A stretch of DNA of 64,000 nucleotides, taken from assembly GCA_039961735.1 (NCBI GenBank), contig JABRVX010000002.1, positions 1 to 64,000 on the forward strand. Direction: 5' to 3'. Made by a program: the position numbers and the translations under genes. The DNA comes from Fimbriimonadia bacterium. GTDB taxonomy: Bacteria > Armatimonadota > Fimbriimonadia > Fimbriimonadales > JABRVX01. The notes under the pieces were generated by a model. It did not search any database. It saw nothing but the letters and a program-made list of their open reading frames with translations, and had not been told where the DNA came from. Each line of letters starts with the position of its first letter. The first letter of the stretch is position 1. Shown here piece after piece: positions 17,357 to 26,926 of the stretch.

Positions 17357-18152
17357 GCGCGGCTTCACCCTGATCGAGCTGCTGGTGGTGGTTGCCATCA
17401 TCACCCTGCTCGCAGGCATTCTGTTCCCCGTGTTCGCCCGTTCGCGAGAAGGAGCACGGAAGACAACCTGCGTCAGCAACTGCGGCCAGCTCGGCAAGGC
17501 GGTGCTGCTATACGCTCCCGACTTCGACGAACGCTTCCCGACCGCCGAGTCCCAAGGCGACCAAGGCAATGCACACTTCGTGGAAGGGGGATCGCGTTAC
17601 GATCACCCCGAAGACAAGTGGTGTCTGGCCGATGCGATTGGGCGCTACGTAAAGGGAGACGATGCGTTCCGGTGTCCGACGCTAACTGCGCGGGTGTATC
17701 GAGGCACCGCGCATGGCATAGGGGGCAAGACGGTGACAGGCCCCGGCTCGGACCCGAAGGCCAACTACGGCGGCTCTTATATGTACTTCTGCGCACACAT
17801 GACGGTGTTCAACGAGACCGCCTCGCCCTTCGCACTGATCTGGTGGGCGCTGTACATGGCAGGGCGCGACATCGCGCCGTGGATACAGAACGGCGACACA
17901 CCAGAGATGTACTTCGTGTGTGGGAACAAGCTTTCGGCAGTGGCTTCGACAGCCACCAAGCCCTTGCTGATGGAGCGGGCATGGGGTAGCACCCACGAGG
18001 GCATCCCCGCCGACAAGGCGTTCGAGATGTTCATCCCGCCGGGCACTGCCGTGCTCGGCTTCCCCACGGCGTATGCGGACGGACACGCACGCTACGAGAA
18101 GCTCGACTTCCCCCGTGCCGTGGCGCTGTGGGGACGAAGAAACCGCGATTAG
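17346..18152 (+). CDS. Prepilin-type N-terminal domain secreted protein
   Basis: 268 aa. The N-terminus SRRGFTLIELLVVVAIITLL has a type III (prepilin peptidase) cleavage site after the Gly, with Glu at +5, then the hydrophobic stalk. The body (TTCVSNCGQLGKAVLLYAPD, DERFPTAE and the closing AYADGHARYEKLDF) resembles the large pseudopilin-like family abundant in Planctomycetes and Armatimonadota. No pilus assembly gene is nearby, so the secreting machine must be encoded elsewhere. It could be a surface protein rather than a pilus subunit. Confidence 0.85.
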   Translation: MVSRRGFTLIELLVVVAIITLLAGILFPVFARSREGARKTTCVSNCGQLGKAVLLYAPDFDERFPTAESQGDQGNAHFVEGGSRYDHPEDKWCLADAIGRYVKGDDAFRCPTLTARVYRGTAHGIGGKTVTGPGSDPKANYGGSYMYFCAHMTVFNETASPFALIWWALYMAGRDIAPWIQNGDTPEMYFVCGNKLSAVASTATKPLLMERAWGSTHEGIPADKAFEMFIPPGTAVLGFPTAYADGHARYEKLDFPRAVALWGRRNRD

Positions 18153-18206
18153 CTCCGCCAAGCCATGCCGAGCTTCGGGAACTGCGAAGCGTGGAGCGGA
18201 GTATGC

Positions 18207-18212
18207 TATATT
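18207..18212 (+). promoter_or_regulatory. Candidate -10 box, leaderless start of efflux locus
   Basis: TATATT ends seven bases before the GTG at 18220, where transcription would begin at or next to the start codon. There is no ribosome-binding site between them. No convincing -35 is seen. Confidence 0.4.
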
Positions 18213-18219
18213 CGTCAAG

Positions 18220-18666
18220 GTGAAGCGCTCGGTACGCATTCTCGCACTCGCGCTCCTATCGCTGGCCGTGGGCTCGGCGAGCGTGCCGTCTCGCATGCCG
18301 GAAGCCGAGTGTGCGGTGCGTGGCTGCGAGATGGGTTGCGGCGCCGCAAGGCACCAGGCGCTGAAGCCGAGTTGCTGCGGCGCCCTCGCCGGATTCGGTG
18401 TTTCCGACGCTGAGCATGCCGCACAACGATGGGCTACGGGTCCAGGGCCCGAATGCCGCTGCATGCGTGCCCTACCGATCGGCGTTCCCGCGATAACCGA
18501 GCCCGTTCCGCTCCCCGCCGCCCACGTGGACTGCACCGCCGCGTCATTGGTTGTGTTCATCCCCTTCGTTGCGCGCGTTCCCGTCCCCTTCGCGTCGGAC
18601 TCGTCTCCGCCGAGTGCTGCCTCGCACCGGCAACCCTCTCTCCGTGCTCCTCCCATCACCTCCTAG
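18220..18666 (+). CDS. Cys-rich small exported protein upstream of efflux genes
   Basis: 148 aa from the GTG at 18220; the frame extends upstream to 18073 but that part is antisense-like and lacks a start signal. A signal peptide (about 1-24, RSVRILALALLSLAVGSASV) is followed by eight cysteines (AECAVRGCEMGCG, then KPSCCGAL, PECRCMRA and VDCTAAS). The C-terminal part is Pro/Ser-rich. Cys clustering beside a metal-efflux operon suggests a periplasmic metal-binding or sensing role, but this is inference and coding status is not certain. Confidence 0.55.
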   Translation: MKRSVRILALALLSLAVGSASVPSRMPEAECAVRGCEMGCGAARHQALKPSCCGALAGFGVSDAEHAAQRWATGPGPECRCMRALPIGVPAITEPVPLPAAHVDCTAASLVVFIPFVARVPVPFASDSSPPSAASHRQPSLRAPPITS

Positions 18667-18829
18667 GCGCGTCGCATAGCCCTGCGCGGGTTGTGCACCG
18701 CCTAATCCCCGTCTGCTGAAGCATTCCCATCATCTCGGCGTCTTCGTGTCGCCGGGCTGGCTCGCTCCGACGGCCCACCTCGCGCCCGGTGGCGGCCTGC
18801 TATGCACAGAGAGAATTGGAGGTAGGAAC

Positions 18830-20830
18830 ATGGGAGTTGGTTTGGCGTTCTTGCGCCGTCAGTGGATTACGCTCATGCTGCTCGCAGTGAGCGTGCTGGT
18901 TGTTCGCTGGATCGTGAGTACTCAGCGCGCGCCCGGGGCGATGACCATCGTGGAAGCTCAAGCGATGGACATGACAGCGATGAAGGCGCCTGCTGGCGTT
19001 TTTCCGGTCGCTGTAGAAGAGGCAGCTTTTCGCGCGCTCGGAGGCACGTCGGAGTATCCCGGCATCGTGTCTGCCCTACAAGAGGAGGTGGTGGTGTCCC
19101 GTGTTGCCGGACGTGTCGTGAGGGTCCCCGTCTACCCCGGCGACCGCGTCTCTACCGGTCAGGTGGTTGCCGTGCTGGACGCCGAGGAGCTCGCAGCCCA
19201 GAGCGGTGCAGCCCGGCAAATGGCAGCGGCGAAGGCCGCAATGGCTTCGGCGAGCAAACAGCTGATTCGCGACCGCGCAGCGATGATCGAGGCCGCACGA
19301 GCGAAAGCCGTTGCAGCCAGCAAGGCTGTGCTCCGTGCCGAGAGCGAATTGGCCACAGCGGTCGCCGAGCGCGCGAAAGCCGCGGAGGAAGCCCGTATGG
19401 CCGATGCCGAGGTGGATGAGCGACAAGCGGAGCTTCGCTATGCGGAGCAGGCGCACGAACGCGAGCGCAGGCTTCATAAGTCCGGCGCAGTTTCGCTCGA
19501 CGACCTTCAGGTGGCGGAGCGCGAGCGAGACGCCGCATTCGCTCGGCTGCAAACGGCGCGTGCGAAGGCCAAGGCTGCCGAGCAGGGCATCGAGGTGACT
19601 GATCGGCGCATGAGCGTAGCGCAACGAATGGTGGAGGAGGCCGCCGCGATGGCTCGCGAGGCGAACGAAGAGATAAGCCGAGCGGAAGCAGGCCTCGACC
19701 AGGCGCGTGAGGAGGCCAGGGCGCTCCAAGCCGAGGCGAGAGCAGCACGCTCGGATGCAACAGCGATGGCGACGATGGCAGCATACCGCACGGTGAAGGC
19801 CCTTTCGTCCGGAGTGGTGGCCGAGCGGGTCGCTGCTCCAGGAAGCGTCGTGATGATGGGAGACCCACTCGTGCGCCTCGCTGTCGTGGATCGAGTACGA
19901 GTGCAAGCGGACCTTCCGCAATCCCTCAGCCGGGACGTGCGTGTAGGTAGCGGGGTAGAGATCTCGAGCGGGCCCGTTCGAAAAAAGGCGAAGATAACCT
20001 CGGTCTTTCCGGTACTGAACCCGCAGACGCGCACCTACCGCGTGGAAGCAATCGTGTCCAATGCCGACCGGGCGCTGATGCCCGGGATGTTCGTCTCGGT
20101 ACGCGTCCAAACCTCGCGCATCGCCGACTCGCTCGCCGTCCGTTCGTCTGCCGTCAGGACGGACGCAGAAGGCAGACGCTATGTGTGGCTTGCGGTCGAG
20201 CGGGGCGAGCCTGGGAAGCCGACGGACTGGACCTGCACCATGCACCCAGAGGTGAGTAGTCCCGGTCCCGGTACTTGTCCCAAATGCAAGATGGACCTCG
20301 TGCCTCGCGAGCATCAGGGAAAGTACGTGGCAACGAGGCGCCCGATCACCCTCGGCCCCTCCGACGGAGAGTACACGGCCATCACATCGGGGCTCAAAAC
20401 GGGGGAACTGGTGATTTGGGCCGGCCACGAGGACCTCTTCGAGGGGGCCCCGGTACAGCCCACCGAATGGGGGAACGACGGTCCAGAACAACTTCCCGCG
20501 GGCAACGGGTCTCCCGGACCCGGTCAGCCACACGACTCTTCTGAGCATCGCCACACGGTGAAGCCAGCCCCAAAGGCCGAGAAACCAGCTCGTGTTCCGG
20601 AGGACCTATGGGCGTGCCCGATGCACCCGGAGGTGACTAGCAACGGGCCTGGTACTTGCCCGAAGTGCAAGATGGATCTGGTCAAGAAGTCCACCCCTTC
20701 TGAGCCGAAGTCCGCTGCCCCAAAGGAGGTTTGGGCGTGCCCGATGCACCCGGAGGTGAAGAGCGACAAGCCGGGCACCTGCCCTGAGTGCAAGATGGAT
20801 CTCGAGAGGCAGTCGGGGGCGTCCCGATGA
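18830..20830 (+). CDS. RND efflux periplasmic adaptor with three heavy-metal-binding domains
   Basis: 666 aa; ATG at 18830 after GGAGGTAGG. One N-terminal TM helix (about 12-30) is followed by a membrane-fusion (HlyD/CusB-like) body. The biotinyl-lipoyl-like half motif VVSRVAGRVVRVPVYPGDRV is followed by an unusually long Ala/Glu/Arg coiled-coil hairpin (about 130-320). The returning half and beta-barrel contain PGSVVMMGDPLVRL. Three copies of the heavy-metal-binding module lie at about 467-490, 594-617 and 635-658. Each has CxMHPEV then GTCPxCKMDL, four metal-ligand-type residues. Adaptors of this kind usually have one. The stop overlaps the permease start (ATGA). Confidence 0.9.
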   Translation: MGVGLAFLRRQWITLMLLAVSVLVVRWIVSTQRAPGAMTIVEAQAMDMTAMKAPAGVFPVAVEEAAFRALGGTSEYPGIVSALQEEVVVSRVAGRVVRVPVYPGDRVSTGQVVAVLDAEELAAQSGAARQMAAAKAAMASASKQLIRDRAAMIEAARAKAVAASKAVLRAESELATAVAERAKAAEEARMADAEVDERQAELRYAEQAHERERRLHKSGAVSLDDLQVAERERDAAFARLQTARAKAKAAEQGIEVTDRRMSVAQRMVEEAAAMAREANEEISRAEAGLDQAREEARALQAEARAARSDATAMATMAAYRTVKALSSGVVAERVAAPGSVVMMGDPLVRLAVVDRVRVQADLPQSLSRDVRVGSGVEISSGPVRKKAKITSVFPVLNPQTRTYRVEAIVSNADRALMPGMFVSVRVQTSRIADSLAVRSSAVRTDAEGRRYVWLAVERGEPGKPTDWTCTMHPEVSSPGPGTCPKCKMDLVPREHQGKYVATRRPITLGPSDGEYTAITSGLKTGELVIWAGHEDLFEGAPVQPTEWGNDGPEQLPAGNGSPGPGQPHDSSEHRHTVKPAPKAEKPARVPEDLWACPMHPEVTSNGPGTCPKCKMDLVKKSTPSEPKSAAPKEVWACPMHPEVKSDKPGTCPECKMDLERQSGASR

Positions 20831-23800
20831 GCGAACAGGCCGGGGCCCCCCATGAAGGCTTCAACATCGTACGATGGTCGGTAGACCACCCATACGCGGT
20901 ACTGGCCTTCTATCTTGCGATGTTAGTGCTCGGCGCGTTAGCTATGACTTATACCATGCCGCGCCGATTCATGCCGTACGTGGAGAGTCCGTTGCTCGGC
21001 ATCGTAACGGAGATGCCAGGCCTTTCCGCAGAGGAGATGGAGACGTATTTTTCCTCTCCCATCGAGCAGCGGATGGTAAACATCCAAAACGTGCGCTATA
21101 TCCGCTCCATCAGCCAAGAGGGCTTCAGCATGGTAGTGTTGGAGTTCCCGTACGGATCGGACATGCGTGCCGCGCAGACCGAGGTCCAGAGCCTGCTGAA
21201 CATGGTGCAGGCCGACCTGCCGATGACAGGTGCCAACCTGAAGCCCAGTTGGATTCTACGCGTAGACCCTCTCAACCTGCCAGTACTCTCCTTCAGCCTG
21301 ACCGGTGATCCCGACAAGGGCTGGACGCTGCCTCGCCTGAGAGAGCTGGCAGACAACGAACTGCTGAACCGCTTCAAAGCAGCGCATCGCAATGTGTACA
21401 CCGTATCCACCTTCGGCGGGTACCGACGGCAGATGCAGGTGCAAGTGGATCGCAGCCGACTCGCATCGTACGGCCTCTCGATACTCGACGTTCGTGAAGC
21501 GATCGACCGGTACAACGTTGCGAAGCCTGCCGGCCTGATTACGTCCGGCCCGAAGGAAACAATACTGCGTCTGGACACCCTCGCACGAGGGGTCGAGGAT
21601 GTAGCAGCGTTTCCCGTCATGGCCGAGGGTGATAAGGTCGTTCGCGTCGGCGACGTGGCGGATGTGCGTGACACGGTTATCGAGAATCGCTCCGCGTTTC
21701 ACCATCTACACGGTGACGAGGTCGAGAAGGGTGTTTTGATAAACATCCTGCAGAATCCCGACGCAGGGTCGCCTCAGACGGTGTCGGCTATGCTGAAGAC
21801 CGCGGCAGAGTTGGAGAAGGAGTACCCGGGTATCGCGCTGACCGTTGCGTATAACAACGCCTCGTTCGTGGACGTGTTGTTCGGCAACATGATCCACGAG
21901 TTGATCCTCGCTATCATACTAACCGCGCTGGCCGTGCTGTTCTTTCTCGGTGAGACTCGCGGGACGCTCATCGCGCTGACGGCGATCCCCACGTCGCTCG
22001 GCATGGCGGTGCTGGCAATGGCGCCGTTAGGCATGAGTCTCAACTCGAGTACGCTCATTGGTCTGCTGGTGGCTATCGGGCGACTCGTAGACGACGCGAT
22101 TCTCGATGTGCATGCCGTGGAGCGTCACATGCGCATGGGCAAAGACCGACGCACGGCCACCATCGCTGGCATTGCGGAAGTGCGAAGGTCGATAATCGCT
22201 GGCACCGCGGTGTTAGTCATTGCGCTGATACCACCGATGGTCAGCGGTGGTATCACACAGCTCATGTTCGAGGGGCTCTGTTGGCCTATCATCTTCGGTC
22301 TCGTCGCTTCCACTCTCGTTTCGATTACGCTCACCGCCGTACTCTGCTCACGATACATGGTGCTGCCAGACGAGCGAACGCGCACATGGTTCAGCCGCCT
22401 GGTGCTGGCGCGCTGCGAAAGGTGGTTGACTGGGCTGGAGGAAGGGTATGAGCGCCTAATACGCTGGTTGCTGAGGCATCGCTTCGCGAATTTCGTCCGC
22501 ATCGGTATCACCGTCATCCTCGGCTTTGCGCTGTATTACTTCATCGGGTCCGAGATGATGCCACTCGCGGACGTGGGGCAGGCCAGCCTGCAGATGGAAA
22601 TGCAGCCGGGCACCAGCTTTGAGGCTACGGAAGATGCGGTACGCAAGCTCGAGAAGATCATGATCGAGGAAGGGGGAAGGCAGGGATGGATCCGACAAGC
22701 CGCCTTCGAGATCGGCTCCGAAGGCGGCCCCGGCATGACCACGGGCGGAGCCTACTTCACGGGGTACCAGATGGGACAGGTGAATTCCGCTTCCGCCATG
22801 ATCACGCTAAGTGATAAAGACTCTGGGCGCCCTGATGTGTGGAGCATCATGGATCGGATCCACGAAAGAGCGATGGTGGAAATACCTAACATCCGCCGAA
22901 TTCAGCTCAAAGAGATGGGCTCGGACGTCATGGCTACGGCGGCCGCTCCGGTCTCGTTGATCATCTACGGCAAAGACCTGCACATGCTAGACAGTATGGG
23001 ACGCCAGGCTCTGCGCATCGCACAGGAGAAGAGCCTCAACCCAGCTACGGGGAAGCCCGACATGGCACAACCCTACCTGAGCTGGGAGATGACAAAACCT
23101 ACCTACTCCTTGATCGTGGACAAGGCGAAGGCTGCCAGGCATGGGCTCGCCTCCAACGAGATCGCGGAACAGGCATACTACGCCTTGCGTGGCGGCTTCA
23201 CAATGGAGTTCTATCGCCTCGACAACAAGCGTCCTACCACCGTGCAAGTTCGCTATCGCGAGGATCAAAGGCAGGACCCGAGCGACCTCAGCGGTGTGTA
23301 CCTCACGGGTGCGAGCGGAGAGCAGGTACCCCTCACTGAACTGGTCAGTGTAGAGGAACGCCTAGCACCCACCGCCATCGAACACGACCAACTGCGTCGG
23401 GTGATATCTCTGAACGGCTACTACCGCAAGGACGGACGCCCCAGCATGGACGTCGCGATGGACGTGCAGATGCGCGCAGCAGCAGAGATGAACTGGCCGC
23501 CGGGCTACGGAATCGAGGCGCGCGGCGACATGACGCAGATGATGGACAGCTTTCGCGTCATGCTGCTCGGACTGCTGGTAGCGCTGGTGCTCATGTACTT
23601 CATCCTGGTGGCGCAGTTCGGAGGGTTCGTTCAGCCGTTGCAGATGATAGCAAGTCTGCCGCTGGAGCTGAGCGGCGTGTTCCTCATGCTCTGGCTCACG
23701 CACCAGGCGTTCTCCACCGTCTCCATTCTGGGTGTCATCATGCTGAGCGGAATGGACGTGGTGACGGCCATCCTGATGATCGACATGATTATGAGCTATC

Positions 23801-24108
23801 GCCGGCAGGGTCTACCGCGGAACGAGGCTGTTGCGCGGGCCTGTCCGCAGCGACTGCGCCCGATCCTAATGACCTCGCTGATCACCATCCTCGTCATGTC
23901 GCAGATCGCCTTCTCGCCGAAGTTCGGTCTCGATGCCTACCAACCACTGGGGACGGTGATCGTCGGAGGCTTGCTCGTCGGCACAGTGCTGTCGCTTCTG
24001 GACATACCCATCATGCACACATTGGTGGATGACATCGTGCGGTGGTTCCGAGTACGCATTCGGCGCGAGGACCCGGCCTCGCTGCCACCCATAGAGGAGC
24101 AATCATGA
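20827..24108 (+). CDS. RND-superfamily efflux permease
   Basis: 1093 aa, full length for AcrB/CusA-type proton-driven pumps. It has two halves, each a TM helix, a large periplasmic loop and five more helices. The TM4 proton-relay acidic pair is visible in GRLVDDAILDVHAVERHM, and the second half has the helices near 900-1060 (MYFILVAQFGGFVQPL, GVIMLSGMDVVTAILMIDMI). The sequence looks closer to the hydrophobe/multidrug branch than to CusA. The metal-binding adaptor, however, suggests a metal or metal-complex substrate. Coupled by ATGA overlaps to both the adaptor and the TolC gene. Confidence 0.92.
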   Translation: MSEQAGAPHEGFNIVRWSVDHPYAVLAFYLAMLVLGALAMTYTMPRRFMPYVESPLLGIVTEMPGLSAEEMETYFSSPIEQRMVNIQNVRYIRSISQEGFSMVVLEFPYGSDMRAAQTEVQSLLNMVQADLPMTGANLKPSWILRVDPLNLPVLSFSLTGDPDKGWTLPRLRELADNELLNRFKAAHRNVYTVSTFGGYRRQMQVQVDRSRLASYGLSILDVREAIDRYNVAKPAGLITSGPKETILRLDTLARGVEDVAAFPVMAEGDKVVRVGDVADVRDTVIENRSAFHHLHGDEVEKGVLINILQNPDAGSPQTVSAMLKTAAELEKEYPGIALTVAYNNASFVDVLFGNMIHELILAIILTALAVLFFLGETRGTLIALTAIPTSLGMAVLAMAPLGMSLNSSTLIGLLVAIGRLVDDAILDVHAVERHMRMGKDRRTATIAGIAEVRRSIIAGTAVLVIALIPPMVSGGITQLMFEGLCWPIIFGLVASTLVSITLTAVLCSRYMVLPDERTRTWFSRLVLARCERWLTGLEEGYERLIRWLLRHRFANFVRIGITVILGFALYYFIGSEMMPLADVGQASLQMEMQPGTSFEATEDAVRKLEKIMIEEGGRQGWIRQAAFEIGSEGGPGMTTGGAYFTGYQMGQVNSASAMITLSDKDSGRPDVWSIMDRIHERAMVEIPNIRRIQLKEMGSDVMATAAAPVSLIIYGKDLHMLDSMGRQALRIAQEKSLNPATGKPDMAQPYLSWEMTKPTYSLIVDKAKAARHGLASNEIAEQAYYALRGGFTMEFYRLDNKRPTTVQVRYREDQRQDPSDLSGVYLTGASGEQVPLTELVSVEERLAPTAIEHDQLRRVISLNGYYRKDGRPSMDVAMDVQMRAAAEMNWPPGYGIEARGDMTQMMDSFRVMLLGLLVALVLMYFILVAQFGGFVQPLQMIASLPLELSGVFLMLWLTHQAFSTVSILGVIMLSGMDVVTAILMIDMIMSYRRQGLPRNEAVARACPQRLRPILMTSLITILVMSQIAFSPKFGLDAYQPLGTVIVGGLLVGTVLSLLDIPIMHTLVDDIVRWFRVRIRREDPASLPPIEEQS

Positions 24109-25379
24109 GAGCTGTTAGTATGATCGTGTCGCTGCTGGTGTGCGGTGTTAGCCTTGGGCAGTCCACCACTAGTGTGAGCCAGGCTGTTGAGCGAGCCGTC
24201 CGCTTGCATCCCATGCTGAGCGTGGCACAGGCGGATGTGCAGGGCGCGAAGGCGAGGGCGGCCATGCTCGAGGTGCCCTACGTACCGCAGGTCTCGCTGA
24301 ATGCAGTTGGCACCGCAGGCGAGGGGGCGATGACCTTCGCCTCGACGGTGATGCCCATCAACTACTGGCGGACGGAACGCGGCTCGAGCGGTGTGCTGAA
24401 CGCTTCGCTGATGTGGCGTCCTTGGTCCTTCGGGCGGGAAGCTGCGGCACGAGGCATTGGTCGGGAGGAGGTGCTGTCGGCGGAGGAGACTTTGGCGGTG
24501 GTACGGCAGAACGTCGCGCTGTCTGTACGCCTAGCATTTGCGGAGGCGCTGCTGCGTCGTGAGACCGTGGAGGCGAACAAGGCGGCAGTGGAGAGCGCCC
24601 GCGAGGTAGAGCGCGTCACGCGGGAGCAGTACGAGGCCGGCAAGCTGCCGGAGGCGTTCCTGTTTCGCGCTGCGGCCGATACCGCTGAGATGGAGCGGGA
24701 GCTCGCGATGGCTGAGGCCGAAGCCGCCTCCGCGCTAGCGATGCTACGCGAGACGATGGGCATGGATCAGGTGGAGATGTTCGCACTGGGTGACTGGGAC
24801 ATCCCGCTGGAGGCACCGGCATCTCTCGCAGAGGCTCTGGCGCAGTCGGAGGCGAGGCCGGAGATCGCAGCGATCCGCCACGCCCGCGAGGGGCAAGAGC
24901 TGCGGGCGCGCCTGGCGGAGCTCTCCACCCGACCCGACCTAGCGTTGATGGTGATGGGGGATTGGATGGGCACGAGGGGGATGGCGGGCGAAACCGGCTC
25001 CAAGGTCGGATTGGTCGTCAGTTTCCCGCTGGCGGACGGGGGCGAGCGCCGCGCGACCCGTGGTGAGGCCAGGGCGATGGCGGGCAAGATGGATGCCGAG
25101 ATGCGCTCAATCCGACTAGCGGTAGAGGCGGAGGTTGCCGCAGCGTGGGCGGCATGGCAGGCGCAGCCGGCTGTGTCGAGGGCGGCTCGTGCGGGTTTGG
25201 AGTCCTCGTCGGAAGCCTATCGGGTTGCGCTCCTGCGGTATCAGGAGGGAAAGGCCATCCTCGCCGAGGTGACGGATGCCCGGGCGCGCCTCGTGGCCGC
25301 TCAGCGGTCCATCGCGGAAGCCGAAGCCTACGCCCGCACCGCCTGGTCCAAACTCCAGCGCGCGATGGGTAGGGATTAG
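24105..25379 (+). CDS. TolC-family outer-membrane efflux channel
   Basis: 424 aa with GAGGAGCAATC before the ATG and a signal peptide (about 1-18, cut near SLGQ). Two outer-membrane-factor repeats are visible, each rich in Ala/Glu helices: SVSQAVERAVRLHPMLSVAQ with RREQYEAGKLPEAF-like segments, and later ALAQSEARPEIAAIR with VALLRYQEGKAILAEVTDAR. It completes the tripartite pump with the two preceding genes. The operon end lies four bases before the convergent M28 peptidase gene. Confidence 0.9.
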   Translation: MRAVSMIVSLLVCGVSLGQSTTSVSQAVERAVRLHPMLSVAQADVQGAKARAAMLEVPYVPQVSLNAVGTAGEGAMTFASTVMPINYWRTERGSSGVLNASLMWRPWSFGREAAARGIGREEVLSAEETLAVVRQNVALSVRLAFAEALLRRETVEANKAAVESAREVERVTREQYEAGKLPEAFLFRAAADTAEMERELAMAEAEAASALAMLRETMGMDQVEMFALGDWDIPLEAPASLAEALAQSEARPEIAAIRHAREGQELRARLAELSTRPDLALMVMGDWMGTRGMAGETGSKVGLVVSFPLADGGERRATRGEARAMAGKMDAEMRSIRLAVEAEVAAAWAAWQAQPAVSRAARAGLESSSEAYRVALLRYQEGKAILAEVTDARARLVAAQRSIAEAEAYARTAWSKLQRAMGRD

Positions 25380-25383
25380 GAGC

Positions 25384-26319
25384 CTAGTTCTCCTCCCGTA
25401 GCACGGCCTCCACCAGCGTGCCAACCTTGTGAAGGGAGTCGGCTGACACCTTGTCCAGCGTATCCTCCAGCGTGTGCCAGTAGAGGTACTCGAAGTCTAT
25501 CAGGTCAATCGTCGGCACGCCGGCTTGGTTCATGGGCACGTGGTCGTCAATCACTTGCGTGCCTAGCTCGAAGGGGAAGGTCTTAGACATGCCGAGTCGC
25601 TCCGCCATGCCGTACACCTTCTTCACGATGTCCTTCGCCACTTCGTAGCTGTATGCCTCGACCGGGATGCGCAGGTCCTTGTCGCCCACCATGTCCAGCA
25701 ATATGCCGTAGTCGGGCTTAGGACTCGTCAGCTTCTGGCTCCAGTGCTTAGCCCCTAGCAGCATGTTGTCAATCGAAGGCCCCAGGTCCTCACCATCGAA
25801 GAACACGAGCTGCACCCCGATGCTCGGTGGACGCTTCGAGAACACCCGTGCCAGCTCCAACAGCACGGCCACACCGGACGCGCCATCGTTGGCGCCGTCT
25901 ATCGGCTTGTTGCGGAACTGCAGCCGCGGTTCCTCGTCCGCCGTGGGTCTCGTGTCCCAGTGCGCGGCGATCACCACCTGCTTTTTCGCATCGGGGTTGA
26001 AGCGAGCGATCACATTGGTCATGCGCAGCGTCTTGCCTTTGTAGGTACCGGTGAATGGCTGCGTCTCGACGTGCGTGGTGTACTGCTTGAGTGTGGCGAC
26101 CATCCACTCCAAGCACTTCGCGTGCGCATCGCTGCCGGGCACGCGCGGCCCGAACTCCACCTGCTTACGCAGCATCTCGAAGGCCAGCTTGCCGTCGAAG
26201 TCGGTCTTCGGGACGGCGGCCGGCTTCGGCTTCTCGACGTCCTGCTGGGGTGACGCGGAGGTGGCACACCCGCCAAGCGTCGCGAGCAGGCAAAGCAGAA
26301 GCAGCCTAGTCGCCGACAA
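25384..26319 (-). CDS. M28-family zinc peptidase / glutaminyl-cyclase-like lipoprotein
   Basis: 311 aa with a lipobox (LGGC, lipidated Cys 18). Metal-ligand motifs of M28 aminopeptidases and glutaminyl cyclases follow in order: the first His in VVIAAHWDTRP, the bridging Asp in IDGANDGASGVAVLLELAR and the catalytic Glu in VFFDGEDLG. The last ligands are an Asp further on and a His in FEYLYWHTLEDTLDKVS. Exact activity (aminopeptidase or pyroglutamate formation) cannot be separated here; WDTRP and the WHTxxDTLDKV ending fit the glutaminyl-cyclase-like branch. It overlaps the upstream gene by 14 bases, giving an operon with prfB. Confidence 0.88.
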   Translation of the reverse strand: MSATRLLLLCLLATLGGCATSASPQQDVEKPKPAAVPKTDFDGKLAFEMLRKQVEFGPRVPGSDAHAKCLEWMVATLKQYTTHVETQPFTGTYKGKTLRMTNVIARFNPDAKKQVVIAAHWDTRPTADEEPRLQFRNKPIDGANDGASGVAVLLELARVFSKRPPSIGVQLVFFDGEDLGPSIDNMLLGAKHWSQKLTSPKPDYGILLDMVGDKDLRIPVEAYSYEVAKDIVKKVYGMAERLGMSKTFPFELGTQVIDDHVPMNQAGVPTIDLIDFEYLYWHTLEDTLDKVSADSLHKVGTLVEAVLREEN

Positions 26320-26923
26320 GGCGGTCCTGCTCTCCGAGCGGCCAAGTGCTCTTGCCGTCCAGCAGCCTTCGCACCGCCGTTTCGACGGTTACCCCGGTCT
26401 GCTCCGATATCTGTTCGCGCTGCCACACGGTGAAGTAGCCAAGGGCTCCCCTTGCGAGCGTTGCGGGCATGGCGACGCGGTAGGTCTTCCCGGCATCGAG
26501 TGCCTTGCCCTCCACCAGCACTCGTTTCACCCGCGAGTTCGCAGCCGCCTTGGCCGAGTACTCGACCTTCAATCCGGATACTTGAAGAAATGCGCGGTTG
26601 GATTGCGGCAGCAGGCTGAGCGAGCGCTCCAGTGCCTTGGTTATCTGGTCGCCGGTAAGCGAGAGGACGTAGATCTCCTCGCCGGGATAGGCAAGCAGCT
26701 TGTTCAACTTCTCGGCGCTCGGCGGGCCGTCGAGCGAGCCGGAGACGAAAAAGCCCGCAGCGATAAACGCTACGTCCGCACTGGCCGCCGCCCGCATGGC
26801 GTCGGCCACCATCTGCGCGACTGGGCTGGGCCCGGAACCCGGCTCGGAGAGGCTCAGCGTTTGCCCACAACCGAACGCGGCCACCCAGAAGCTCGCCATC
26901 GTAACGATCGTCCTGCTAACCAC
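26306..26923 (-). CDS. Stand-alone 5'-nucleotidase C-terminal domain protein
   Basis: 205 aa from the GTG at 26923, three bases after the prfB stop; an ATG at codon 9 is the alternative. After a signal peptide the protein matches the substrate-specificity C-terminal domain of UshA-type 5'-nucleotidases. Visible segments are SPVAQMVADAMRAAASADVA, then FVSGSLDGPPSAEKLNKLL, GEEIYVLSLTGDQITKALER and FLQVSGLKVEYSA. The metallophosphatase domain that normally precedes it is absent, so phosphohydrolase activity is unlikely. It may bind nucleotides or have been split from a catalytic partner. Confidence 0.8.
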   Translation of the reverse strand: MVSRTIVTMASFWVAAFGCGQTLSLSEPGSGPSPVAQMVADAMRAAASADVAFIAAGFFVSGSLDGPPSAEKLNKLLAYPGEEIYVLSLTGDQITKALERSLSLLPQSNRAFLQVSGLKVEYSAKAAANSRVKRVLVEGKALDAGKTYRVAMPATLARGALGYFTVWQREQISEQTGVTVETAVRRLLDGKSTWPLGEQDRLVGD

Positions 26924-26926
26924 TCC

